This document shows, piece after piece, positions 46,084 to 53,836 of a stretch of DNA of 64,000 nt; position 1 is the stretch's first letter, and each line of letters begins with the position of its first letter. The notes under the pieces are model-generated. The model ran no database searches. It was not told where the DNA came from and saw nothing but the letters and a program-made list of their open reading frames with translations. The stretch is from JAUVZL01 sp965603515 (GTDB lineage: Bacteria > Hydrothermota > Tepidihabitantia > SM23-42), in contig CBFDDH010000010.1 in assembly GCA_965603515.1 (NCBI GenBank), positions 1-64,000 of the forward strand, in the 5' to 3' direction. Made by a program: the position numbers and the translations under genes.

Positions 46084-46170
46084 AATTCCATACATTCTGA
46101 GTAAAATACTGTCCAAAAACTGTCCAAATTTTGGAATGGGGGAGGTCGGTGATAAGCTGACCCCTTGCTG
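46084..46170 (+). repeat. Module E: 49-bp tail identical to module F, and hairpin
   Basis: 46084-46132 is identical over 49 bases to 51989-52037: AATTCCATACATTCTGAGTA..., ending in the pair ACTGTCC-aaaa-ACTGTCC and AAATTTT. A degenerate 'ggtcgg...gctgacc' hairpin follows. No tRNA half is present; the module starts 3 nt after the stop codon of the 45014 gene. Confidence 0.65.
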
Positions 46171-46197
46171 AAATTAGTATCTTCCTCATTGCTAGAC

Positions 46198-46749
46198 TTA
46201 TTTGTTCATAATCTCATTGTAGATTTCACTTAGATCGAAAACATTCTCTTCAGATAATTTAATATCAACTCTTTCACCAATCTCTGCTTCAATTGGGATA
46301 ACCCAACATACAGGTTTATTATCCATGAATCTAGCCTTAGTCACCATCCACTTCTTCCCGGCATAACTATCTGATGAAAAAGAATGATTTAGTTCTCTTG
46401 TCAACAGATAAACTAAATCGCCAGGAATCTGGCTAAACCCGAAGTTCCAACAAGCAAGCATTTGACAAGCTATTGCTAATTGCTTGTCTTCCTCAGCAGT
46501 TTCTGCCAAAATTTTGGTGTAGATGACCTTTCCTCTTTCAAGCCGTTGTCTGTAACCAGGGACAGGGTCTTCTTTAAATAATGCCCATTGGACAACCTCT
46601 GGTTTTAGTCTGGGTACATTTAACTGCAATTCCATACCCCAAGTTGTTTTTCTGCGCTCTTCCATTTTCTCTTCGGAAACTGCATGTGCAGTTGAAAGTG
46701 ATAAAAGAATGGTTAGTAAAATATATAAGGCTTGTCTGTATAGTTTCAT
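46198..46749 (-). CDS. Secreted hypothetical protein
   Basis: A 183-residue exported protein with signal peptide (1-23, ending STAHA). The mature part is helical then mixed, with IACQMLACWNFGFSQIPGDL and a C-terminal VCWVIPIEAEIGERVDIKLS. No family is recognised. The GGGAGG site and the promoter TTGACA/TATAAT (minus strand 46806-46778, 17-nt spacer) are clear, so it is expressed on its own. Confidence 0.7.
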   Translation of the reverse strand: MKLYRQALYILLTILLSLSTAHAVSEEKMEERRKTTWGMELQLNVPRLKPEVVQWALFKEDPVPGYRQRLERGKVIYTKILAETAEEDKQLAIACQMLACWNFGFSQIPGDLVYLLTRELNHSFSSDSYAGKKWMVTKARFMDNKPVCWVIPIEAEIGERVDIKLSEENVFDLSEIYNEIMNK

Positions 46750-46810
46750 GTTATCCTCCCATATTATTTACTGAGTTATTATATGAAGTTATTGGAGAGT
46801 TGTCAAGCCT

Positions 46811-46890
46811 CTGTTCAACTCACCAGGATGTCATAGACAACAAATGACAGGCAAAATTTTGAAAGTGTTGTTTGGAGTAGTAAGGGATTT
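46811..46890 (+). repeat. Dispersed repeat R2, second copy
   Basis: TTCAACTCACCAGGATGTCA, then ATAGACAACAAATGACAGGC and AAAATTTTGAAAGTGTTGTTTG; about 80% identical over 60 nt to 50937-51000. Confidence 0.55.
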
Positions 46891-46948
46891 TGAACGAAAA
46901 GGCTTGAATTTACATACTACCTGTATTATAATCAAACGCAGGAAAAAG

Positions 46949-48190
46949 ATGAAGACAAAAACTATTATTTTACTCGCGATTTTTGTATATATAACGGCAC
47001 CAGGATGTGAAAAAAAAGAACAGATTGCACTAAAGGGAGATCCAAAGGCACAAGCTTTATATGAAAAAATGATTCAGACTATGCGTAATGCGCAGACAAT
47101 CTACTATGAGAGTATATATGAGTGTGAAGAATTAGAAGGAGAAACCATACCAAAAAGCAATTACAAAATCTGGATGAAAAAGCCAAATTACGCTCTTATA
47201 GAACTTGAACAAGAACGTGAGCTAAAAGGTGTTATAATTGGCGACGGTACGTATTGCTGGCTATACTGGCCAAATGAACGACCTTGTTTTCCATGGGAAG
47301 ACTCAACAGAACATGTGAAAACGTGTTCAACGTCATATATGAAAGAATTAGGTCTATACTCTATTGCTCATTTGATAGGCCGGTTAAGAATAAACATGGG
47401 CCTGCCAATACTGCAGCCAAGTGTTTTCCACAATCGTCCTGACCATCTTGTTAAATACATAGACAGCGTCGTATATTTAGGAACTGAGAAAATAGATGTG
47501 CAAGAGTATGATGTTATTGAAGTGAGTTATATGAATCATCAGCGCAGTAAATACTACTGGTTATCTAAGGTTGATCACTTGCCGAGGAAGCTAAAACAGG
47601 TAATTCGGACTGCTGAGACTTATGTATCACATGAGCTATGGTCTGATGTAGCTATTGATATGGAAATACCTGATGAAAAATTTACTTGGCAACCACCTAA
47701 ACATTGGCAAGAGTATGGCTTTCCGCAAAAGAGAGATGGGTTATTGAACCCAGGCACAGAAGCACCTGATTTTGCATGTAAGGGGGTAGAGGGTAGTACT
47801 ATTAAGCTTTCAGATTACCGCGGCAAGATTATTATAATAAACTTCTGGCGTGTAGGGTGTCCGCCGTGTCGCAAAGACATACCGTATCTTGAAGAATTAT
47901 ACAGGAAATATAAGGATAATGGTTTAGTAGTTATCGGATTCAATTGTGACGATGATATGAATATCACTAGGGATCTACTAAAAGAACATTCGGTTACTTA
48001 TCCTAATATTGTAGATGCCTCTGATGAAGCAAAGGATGTATGCTATAAACAATATCAAACTATGAGAGGAAAATCCGCTGTGCCATTACATTACTTAATA
48101 GATAAAGAACGTAAGGTTGTTGATGCTTGGTACGGATTTGGTGGTGAGGAGTTACTCCACCAGGCATTATTGAAAGCAGGATTGAAATAA
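46949..48190 (+). CDS. TlpA-like thioredoxin-fold lipoprotein
   Basis: A 413-residue envelope lipoprotein. ATG 46949 opens MKTKTIILLAIFVYITAPGC, a lipoprotein signal, and follows TTGAAT, 17 nt, TATAAT and AGGAAA; the 35 codons upstream read through repeat R2. Residues 25-265 form an outer-membrane lipoprotein carrier-like or DUF2092-like beta domain (YYESIYECEELEGETIPKSN). Residues 275-413 are a TlpA/ResA-type thioredoxin domain: LNPGTEAPDFACKGVEGSTI, IIINFWRVGCPPCRKDIPYL (redox CPPC), VPLHYLIDKERKVVDAWYG. It probably reduces periplasmic disulfides. The next unit starts with its own promoter at 48250. Confidence 0.87.
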   Translation: MKTKTIILLAIFVYITAPGCEKKEQIALKGDPKAQALYEKMIQTMRNAQTIYYESIYECEELEGETIPKSNYKIWMKKPNYALIELEQERELKGVIIGDGTYCWLYWPNERPCFPWEDSTEHVKTCSTSYMKELGLYSIAHLIGRLRINMGLPILQPSVFHNRPDHLVKYIDSVVYLGTEKIDVQEYDVIEVSYMNHQRSKYYWLSKVDHLPRKLKQVIRTAETYVSHELWSDVAIDMEIPDEKFTWQPPKHWQEYGFPQKRDGLLNPGTEAPDFACKGVEGSTIKLSDYRGKIIIINFWRVGCPPCRKDIPYLEELYRKYKDNGLVVIGFNCDDDMNITRDLLKEHSVTYPNIVDASDEAKDVCYKQYQTMRGKSAVPLHYLIDKERKVVDAWYGFGGEELLHQALLKAGLK

Positions 48191-48249
48191 TAACTATTAC
48201 GAAATCTAAGTACACAATGACCCATGGATGAACAGTTCGTTGTTCAACC

Positions 48250-48446
48250 TTGACATTTCTCTTATCTTCATTATAATTTGCTACCATGTGACGTACTGCA
48301 CTGAACATAATCGAAGGAGAAATTATAATGAGACTAATTATGTTTGATTATTTGATTTATTCTTGGTGGATGAAGTCCACATGAAGTAATAGAATTCATT
48401 TTAGAATAACGCCGTGGGCTTCGTCCTACGGCGTTTGTTTTTTTTG
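48250..48446 (+). promoter_or_regulatory. Attenuator leader of the ABC-F gene: promoter, leader peptide, terminator
   Basis: TTGACA (48250-48255), 16-nt spacer, TATAAT (48272-48277). A GAAGGAG site precedes an 18-codon ORF (48328-48384, MRLIMFDYLIYSWWMKST) whose end forms a small hairpin GTGGA-tgaag-TCCAC. A terminator follows at 48408-48446 (AACGCCGT/ACGGCGTT and a T-run). The ABC-F start is 18 nt further on. A stalled ribosome on the leader ORF could prevent the terminator from forming, as in vmlR or msrD-type regulation. Confidence 0.65.
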
Positions 48447-48463
48447 TGCAGGAGGCTGAAAAA

Positions 48464-50107
48464 ATGAGTAAACTTCTTTTAAGACTTAATAAGATATCGT
48501 ACGTGTATCCTGGCATGAAGGAATCACTTTTTGAGAATGTAACATTCTCTATTCATGCTAGTGAACGGATTGGCATATTGGGGTTCAATGGCTCTGGTAA
48601 AACTACCCTCCTTGATATTATTGCTAATCTAAAAAAACCTGATACCGGCGAGGTTAACAGGCTCTGTGACAATGTATTCTACATGCAGCAAGAAGATTAT
48701 GCGTCTAGCGATATGACACTGTTTGACTATTTATTAAGTAGCCGACCTGATCTGTTCAGCATATACAGCACAATTCGAGAAATGGAGCAAGCAGGAATTT
48801 CCAAACCCGTCGAGTATTCAGAATCGGTGAATGAATTCAAGGAAAAATACGGTTATGAATTTATCCAGCGAATTGAGAAGACAATTGATTTGTTGGGATT
48901 TTCAGAAGAAGCAATAGGACGACACGTGAACACACTCTCAGGAGGCGAAAAAAGATTATTGAAACTGGCAACTGGATTCATCCATGATTATAATCTCTAT
49001 CTCCTTGACGAACCAACGAACTATTTTGATGATAGAGGTATGCGCTTCCTTATTCAAGGAATCAACTCAGTGCAAAAAACATTTCTTATTGTATCTCATG
49101 ATCGATGGTTTCTTGATAAGACTGTTCACAAAATCCTTGAGATTGAGCAGAGGACTTTGAGAGAATATAAGGGCAACTATTCAACATTCTCTCACACAAA
49201 GCAGACAGAATTAAAAGAGAAACTGAGAAAAAAGGCAAGAATTGAGACAGAGATCAAGAAGCTCAAAGATGTCGAACGCAATTACAAAGCCTGGGGCAAC
49301 CGCAAAGAAAAAACGAAGAGTGCCCGGTATAAGCGCGATCGGGATAAGAAAAGCGCTGACAAAGGCAATATCGGTCACAAAGCAGCAAAGCTGATGAAAC
49401 GCGCTGTGCTGGCAAAGGAACGTGTGCAGAGTAAAATTGAGGAGCTTGAGCAATCAAAACCGCATATTGAGAGGTATTACGCCTTTCGATTTGAAAAGAC
49501 AAAAATCCATGCCGGTTCTTGCCTATCAGCAAACAGCTTAACGAAAACATACCAAGGCAAGACAGTATTAAGTAATATATCTTTTACTGTTGACTGGGGC
49601 GAAAAGGTTGCAGTCGTCGGTCCAAACGGCTCCGGAAAAACCACGCTCTTGAAGATTTTACTTAATAAAGAAGTACCTGATAGAGGAAATGTATTCTGGG
49701 ACAAACTCACGAAGATTGGTTATCTCGCACAGCAATGGGAACCCGAAGAGGACAACCTGGCAGTGTCTGTTCTCTTCCCAGAAGATCAACATGACAGGGC
49801 ACGCACTTTGATTGGGGTACTTAAGGTTATGGTACATGGTAATGTGTTTGATAAAAAACTTAGCGAATTAAGCGAAGGGCAAAAAAGAAAAGTGAAATTG
49901 GTGCAATTAATTGTCTCTAAACCAAATATTGTTATTCTGGACGAGCCCACTACTCATCTGGACTATCAAACCGTGGAGTTCCTTGAAAAGGCATTGCAGG
50001 ATTTCAACGGCACAGTCATACTCGTCAGCCATGATGAATTCTTACGTGAGAGAGTTACCACAAGAAAAATATCAATACAAAAATCCACAAGGAGGAAATA
50101 TGATTGA
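48464..50107 (+). CDS. ABC-F family ATPase (ribosome-protection type candidate)
   Basis: A 547-residue cytoplasmic protein with two ABC domains and no membrane part. Start ATG 48464 has AGGAGG 8 nt upstream. ABC1 has Walker A GFNGSGKTT, signature LSGGEK and Walker B LYLLDEPTN. ABC2 has GPNGSGKTT, signature LSEGQK and IVILDEPTTHLD. The linker (about residues 235-340) is highly charged and helical, as in ABC-F factors that reach the ribosomal peptidyl-transferase centre. The attenuator leader upstream and its place in an accessory region favour an antibiotic-resistance or stress ABC-F over housekeeping ones. It overlaps the SDR gene by 8 nt. Confidence 0.88.
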   Translation: MSKLLLRLNKISYVYPGMKESLFENVTFSIHASERIGILGFNGSGKTTLLDIIANLKKPDTGEVNRLCDNVFYMQQEDYASSDMTLFDYLLSSRPDLFSIYSTIREMEQAGISKPVEYSESVNEFKEKYGYEFIQRIEKTIDLLGFSEEAIGRHVNTLSGGEKRLLKLATGFIHDYNLYLLDEPTNYFDDRGMRFLIQGINSVQKTFLIVSHDRWFLDKTVHKILEIEQRTLREYKGNYSTFSHTKQTELKEKLRKKARIETEIKKLKDVERNYKAWGNRKEKTKSARYKRDRDKKSADKGNIGHKAAKLMKRAVLAKERVQSKIEELEQSKPHIERYYAFRFEKTKIHAGSCLSANSLTKTYQGKTVLSNISFTVDWGEKVAVVGPNGSGKTTLLKILLNKEVPDRGNVFWDKLTKIGYLAQQWEPEEDNLAVSVLFPEDQHDRARTLIGVLKVMVHGNVFDKKLSELSEGQKRKVKLVQLIVSKPNIVILDEPTTHLDYQTVEFLEKALQDFNGTVILVSHDEFLRERVTTRKISIQKSTRRKYD

Positions 50108-50933
50108 CTATAATTTAAACAACAAAATAGCTCTAATAACAGGAGCAAATCACGGAATTGGTGCTGCCACAGCAAAAGCACTAGCAGCCGAAGGGACAAA
50201 AGTGTTTATTACCTATTACCGAACATCACCTGAAGATTATGGCATAGATTATGAAGATGCCAAAGCCGCCTCAGAACCAGGAATGCCATTGTATCATTTC
50301 TTGCGTACAAAAGATGCACAAGAAGTAGTAGATTCAATTGTGAATAAAGGTGGAATCGCAGATTCATGGGAGACAGACTTGAGAGAGCCTAAGAACATAA
50401 CTCCTTTATTAGATAAAGTCGAATCTAAATATGGCAGTGTAGATATTTTAGTAAACAATGCAGCTGAATACAGAAATAATGATGCAATTGATACAATAAC
50501 TGCTGAAGATATTGAAAAAACTTATTCCTTGAATGTTGAAGCTACGCTTCTTTTGATTGCAGGCTTCGTCAAAAGACATAAGAAAAATAAAAAGGAATGG
50601 GGAAGAATTATAAACCTGAGCACTGGACCTTCACAATGTTTTGTTGGTCAAATATCTTATGGATCAAGCAAAGCAGCTATTGAGGCATTCACTCGCAGCA
50701 TAGCTTTTGAAGTCGGTCCCTTTGGCATTACTGTCAATACTGTAGCTCCTGGTGCAACGCAAACAGGGTATATACCAGCAAAAGATGAAAAAGAACTGAT
50801 TCCGACCATACCCCTAAGACGGTTAGGACTGCCCGAAGATATCGCGGATGCGATATTATTTTTAGCATCTGATAAAGCAAATTGGATTACTGGTCAAATA
50901 TTGAGAGTCAACGGAGGTAGAGACTTGTATTAA
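50100..50933 (+). CDS. Short-chain dehydrogenase/reductase
   Basis: A 277-residue NAD(P)-dependent oxidoreductase with Rossmann fold. Motifs: ALITGANHGIGAATA (cofactor), LVNNAAEYRN, INLSTGPSQ with the catalytic Ser region, YGSSKAAIEA (Tyr-x3-Lys) and the C-terminal TGQILRVNGG. The residues between the first two motifs are longer than usual (insert around YRTSPEDYGIDYEDAKAAS), as in classical SDRs related to 3-oxoacyl-ACP reductases. Start ATG 50100 has AAGGAGG 5 nt upstream and lies within the ABC-F gene, so the two are one operon. The substrate is unknown. Confidence 0.92.
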   Translation: MIDYNLNNKIALITGANHGIGAATAKALAAEGTKVFITYYRTSPEDYGIDYEDAKAASEPGMPLYHFLRTKDAQEVVDSIVNKGGIADSWETDLREPKNITPLLDKVESKYGSVDILVNNAAEYRNNDAIDTITAEDIEKTYSLNVEATLLLIAGFVKRHKKNKKEWGRIINLSTGPSQCFVGQISYGSSKAAIEAFTRSIAFEVGPFGITVNTVAPGATQTGYIPAKDEKELIPTIPLRRLGLPEDIADAILFLASDKANWITGQILRVNGGRDLY

Positions 50934-50936
50934 ACA

Positions 50937-51000
50937 GTCCAACTCCCCAGGATGTTATAGACAACAAACAGGCAAAGTATTGAGGGTGGTGTTTGAGAGA
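50937..51000 (+). repeat. Dispersed repeat R2, third copy
   Basis: AGTCCAACTCCCCAGGATGT, then TATAGACAACAAACAGGCAA and GTATTGAGGGTGGTGTTTGAG; it lies 3 nt after the SDR stop codon. Confidence 0.55.
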
Positions 51001-51021
51001 CGAGTAAAGAAATTGTAAATA

Positions 51022-51216
51022 TTAGAATTTTTTATCATACCAATTAACGGGCGTAACTTTCTTATGCTCCCAGGCATCTTTGGTAATGCCATATCCGATA
51101 ATATCATAACACAAATCTTTTTGAACTTGATTCTTTCTCCTTCTATAATGGCCTTCTTTTACATAGCCAGATTTACGAAATACTTCTCTCATAGCCACGT
51201 TATCCTGTACTGTAAA
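51022..51216 (-). pseudogene. C-terminal fragment of a GNAT acetyltransferase
   Basis: The minus strand reads QDNVAMREVFRKSGYVKEGH, then YRRRKNQVQKDLCYDIIGYG and ITKDAWEHKKVTPVNWYDKK-F, ending at TAA. 'N-A-R-VFEK-GYVKEGHYR' and 'GYGI--D-W' are the C-terminal pattern of RimJ-like GNAT enzymes. The N-terminal two thirds and the start codon are absent. Confidence 0.65.
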
Positions 51217-51245
51217 AAAAGGTGGCAGGTCTTGACATTAGACAA

Positions 51246-51422
51246 TCAGATACCTAATTGTTTCTTGATCAATTCACATAAAGTATTCTATATCTCTGTG
51301 TGTCGCGGAATCGGTGCCCTCCTACCATTTTTTGTACTCTTATAAATATCATGCTTTTTCCCATGACGAACTAAGATACACCCCGCCTTTGTTAGAATTC
51401 TTATCAACTCCTTTCTTTTCAC
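51246..51422 (-). pseudogene. hicA: HicA toxin gene with an in-frame amber stop
   Basis: Starting at GTG 51422, which overlaps the hicB stop (GTGA), the frame reads MKRKELIRILTKAGCILVRH, GKKHDIYKSTKNGRRAPIPR, HTEI, TAG, then NTLCELIKKQLGI and TGA. This is a nearly full-length HicA mRNA-interferase (dsRBD-like fold, catalytic His in the RHGKKHDIYK region). The TAG at 51288-51290 stands where relatives have Lys, so one base change truncates the toxin by 13 residues, removing the last helix. The toxin may be inactive while the antitoxin remains. Confidence 0.75.
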
Positions 51423-51628
51423 AATGTGATATGTACTTCTTTTTCTCTGGGTTGTACTGACAATTTTGGTAATGTTTCTGTTTCCATCATCAATTTATAT
51501 GCCTCACAAATATTCTCCTCAAGCTCTGCCAAAGATTCACCTTGACTAAAGACTCCTGGAACTTCCTTTAGTCTTCCAACATACCAACCCTCATCCTGCC
51601 AATATTCTAGAGTAAAAACTCTTTCCAT
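51419..51628 (-). CDS. hicB: HicB-family antitoxin
   Basis: A 69-residue protein with the HicB partial RNase H-like fold: FTLEYWQDEGWYVGRLKEVP, GVFSQGESLAELEENICEAY. It neutralises HicA and often represses its own operon. It is of the short form without an obvious C-terminal DNA-binding domain. The ribosome site GAGGAGG is 5 nt before ATG. Gene order is hicB then hicA, with a 4-nt overlap. The toxin partner carries an amber stop. Confidence 0.85.
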   Translation of the reverse strand: MERVFTLEYWQDEGWYVGRLKEVPGVFSQGESLAELEENICEAYKLMMETETLPKLSVQPREKEVHITL

Positions 51629-51808
51629 AAAACCTCCTCAATATGATGTTCTGTATTTCTTTCTTACTTGCATTATAGTCAACATATTTATTTAATCAAT
51701 AGCTATTTTAGAACGTGGATTGACTATATCTAAAAATCAATTGTAATAAAGTGTTTAGTTCTTTGGAATTTATTTCTTGGAGTTTGGGACTTCCCCATAA
51801 GGGACTTT

Positions 51809-52072
51809 GCGCCTGTAGCTCAATCTATTTCGACTCATCCCTCGACAAGCTCGGGACTCACTCAATACAGGGGATAGAGCGGCGGACTTCGAATCCGTAA
51901 TCAGTGATATCTAAATGTCTTAAGATTACGAAATATCAACCGGAAAGTACAATTTTACGTTGTCTTGTTATGGTACGGAAGTGTACTCAATTCCATACAT
52001 TCTGAGTAAAATACTGTCCAAAAACTGTCCAAATTTTAGATAAGGGGTCGGTGAAAGCCGGTCCCTCTTATC
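51809..52072 (+). repeat. Half-tRNA module F: tRNA-Arg (UCG) 5' half with D-loop insertion, core and hairpin
   Basis: GCGCCTGTAGCTCAAT (51809-51824) and GGATAGAGCGGCGGACTTCG (from 51872) form a tRNA-Arg 5' half, anticodon TCG. They are separated in the D-loop by a 36-nt insert flanked by CTCAAT copies (51819-51824, 51861-51866). After the anticodon stem come AGATTACGAAATATCAA, then the 49-bp tail shared with module E (51989-52037) and a degenerate hairpin 'ggggtcgg...ccggtccc'. Confidence 0.65.
51825..51866. mobile_element. Small repeat inserted into the D-loop of the tRNA-Arg half
   Basis: A 36-nt unit (core ATCCCTCGACAAGCTCGGGA) followed by a second CTCAAT, which looks like a 6-bp target duplication. 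The 'cgacaagctcggg' core belongs to a common class of short bacterial intergenic repeats; relatives lie near 182 and 7290. Confidence 0.5.
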
Positions 52073-52126
52073 CTTAGATTCAAATAATCAACTGACACGG
52101 AAAAGTTGAGTATACCTTAAGATTTG

Positions 52127-53836
52127 CTAGAACGCCTCTCCAATAGCAAAATGTAGTACTCCAGGTGATTCACCTGTTTGTCGTCCAAGCTTAAAGCCAT
52201 AATCAAGACGAACACTGCCAAGTGGTGTTTTCAAACGTAATCCTGCACCGATACTGTACCGTAACTTGCCATTAAAATCACTGTATTCCTGCCAGACATT
52301 ACCTCCATCTGCAAATAATACACCACCAAGAATTTTATAGATAGGAAACCTGATTTCGCTTGATATTTCTGTAAGTATCTTTCCTCCTATAGGATTATCC
52401 ATTTCATCTTTTGGTCCTATGGCCCACTCTGAGTATCCCCTGATTGATGATGTTCCGCCACAGTAGAATCGCTTATAGACTGGCACTTCAAGCGTTGGGG
52501 TAATCTCTTGGACAAGACCGATCTTAACTGATATTGCTCCGACTAGAAAAATCAGTGGTCGGAAAAGACGGTAATCAAATGTTGGTTTGACAAAATCAAC
52601 ATCAGATGGGAATATGATACCACTTGTTTCAAGTAAGATATTTACATAGTTACCCGTTCTGGCAAAAAGAGGATCATCTCTTTGATCCTTGAGCCAGTTG
52701 AGTGTAATCCCCTGTAACCAGTCATCTTCAGTGCTATCATGGTCAGGATAATATGTTCGTATGCGTTCAACCTCATATTTAGTCGAAAATGTACCTTGAA
52801 GAACTCCAAAATGGGTTGTCATATACCCACCAATACTTCTTGTTTTGAAACCTATCTCTTCTTTAAATTGAAAGAACGCCCCGATGCTGTATTTGACAGG
52901 GAACATAATAAATCTTGGAAATGTCAACTGTGTGTTAAGTCTATATTCAGCAAAACTCCATTTTCCATCAACCTTTCCTCGCCAAGCTCTGCCCAAAAGG
53001 TTTATATGTTTTACTCCCGCACCAAGCCGCAGATAGTCCAGTGTTCCATATCCAATCCGAAAATAGAAATGAACAGCTTTTTTCTCATTAAGATAAAATT
53101 GTGCAATTTTATGATTAGGCTCGTCTGCATTCTTAATCTGAGTTTTTACTGACTTAAATATTCCCAGGTTATAAAGATTACGCTGACTCTTTAGGACATC
53201 GGCATACCGAAAAACATCACCTTTATAAAAAACTATCTCTTTATGCAAAATTCCTTCCTGTGTACGCTTTATTCCATAAAATTCAATATTTTGCAGGTAT
53301 TGTCTCTCATTTTCAGTTATCGTGTATATGATTTGTGCTTTATAATCTTTAATACTGTAATCTGCTTGCACGATTGCATCGGCATATCCGATATCATCAT
53401 AAACAGATGTGATAACATAGCTGTCTAGCTCTATTTTTCTTTTATCAAACGGTTCATTAAGCTGTGCGACAATCTTCGTTCTCAAAATAGAATCACTGAA
53501 TACAATGTTCCCGGAAAATTCAATTGTTTCTATAAAGGTCTGGTTTCCTTCGTCTACATGAATGTTAATTTCGACTTTTCGATCCGTACTGTCAAACACA
53601 AGTTCATAGTCAACCTCGATTTCAAGAAAACCTTCATATTTATATAGATTTTTGATAGCAGTTATGTCTCCCTTAAATATTTCTTGATTGAAGACGCCTT
53701 TTCGAAAAATTCCGGGTGTTCTAGTAAGCATAATGTTTCTGATTGCCGGTTCTTTAAAATACTGATTACCATTAGTCGCTATCTTTGCAACCCTGAATTC
53801 AACGGTGGTTAATAACAAAAATAGGAGTGCAATCAT
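52127..53836 (-). CDS. TamA-like Omp85-family outer-membrane assembly protein
   Basis: A 569-residue outer-membrane protein: signal peptide (1-17), three POTRA-like domains (about 18-245) and a C-terminal 16-strand barrel of the Omp85 type. The barrel has the lid-lock motif YRFYCGGTSSIRGYSEWAIG (VRGY/RGF-like) and ends in a strand closing with Phe (HFAIGEAF). With the adjacent TamB-like gene it forms the translocation and assembly module that inserts or supplies lipids for outer-membrane proteins. Its start overlaps the tamB stop codon by 4 nt (ATGA). It converges on half-tRNA module F. Confidence 0.9.
   Translation of the reverse strand: MIALLFLLLTTVEFRVAKIATNGNQYFKEPAIRNIMLTRTPGIFRKGVFNQEIFKGDITAIKNLYKYEGFLEIEVDYELVFDSTDRKVEINIHVDEGNQTFIETIEFSGNIVFSDSILRTKIVAQLNEPFDKRKIELDSYVITSVYDDIGYADAIVQADYSIKDYKAQIIYTITENERQYLQNIEFYGIKRTQEGILHKEIVFYKGDVFRYADVLKSQRNLYNLGIFKSVKTQIKNADEPNHKIAQFYLNEKKAVHFYFRIGYGTLDYLRLGAGVKHINLLGRAWRGKVDGKWSFAEYRLNTQLTFPRFIMFPVKYSIGAFFQFKEEIGFKTRSIGGYMTTHFGVLQGTFSTKYEVERIRTYYPDHDSTEDDWLQGITLNWLKDQRDDPLFARTGNYVNILLETSGIIFPSDVDFVKPTFDYRLFRPLIFLVGAISVKIGLVQEITPTLEVPVYKRFYCGGTSSIRGYSEWAIGPKDEMDNPIGGKILTEISSEIRFPIYKILGGVLFADGGNVWQEYSDFNGKLRYSIGAGLRLKTPLGSVRLDYGFKLGRQTGESPGVLHFAIGEAF

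Noticed and set aside
46844..46948. N-terminal 35 residues of the TlpA-like frame
   Set aside because: They come from repeat R2 and the promoter; the lipoprotein signal begins at ATG 46949.
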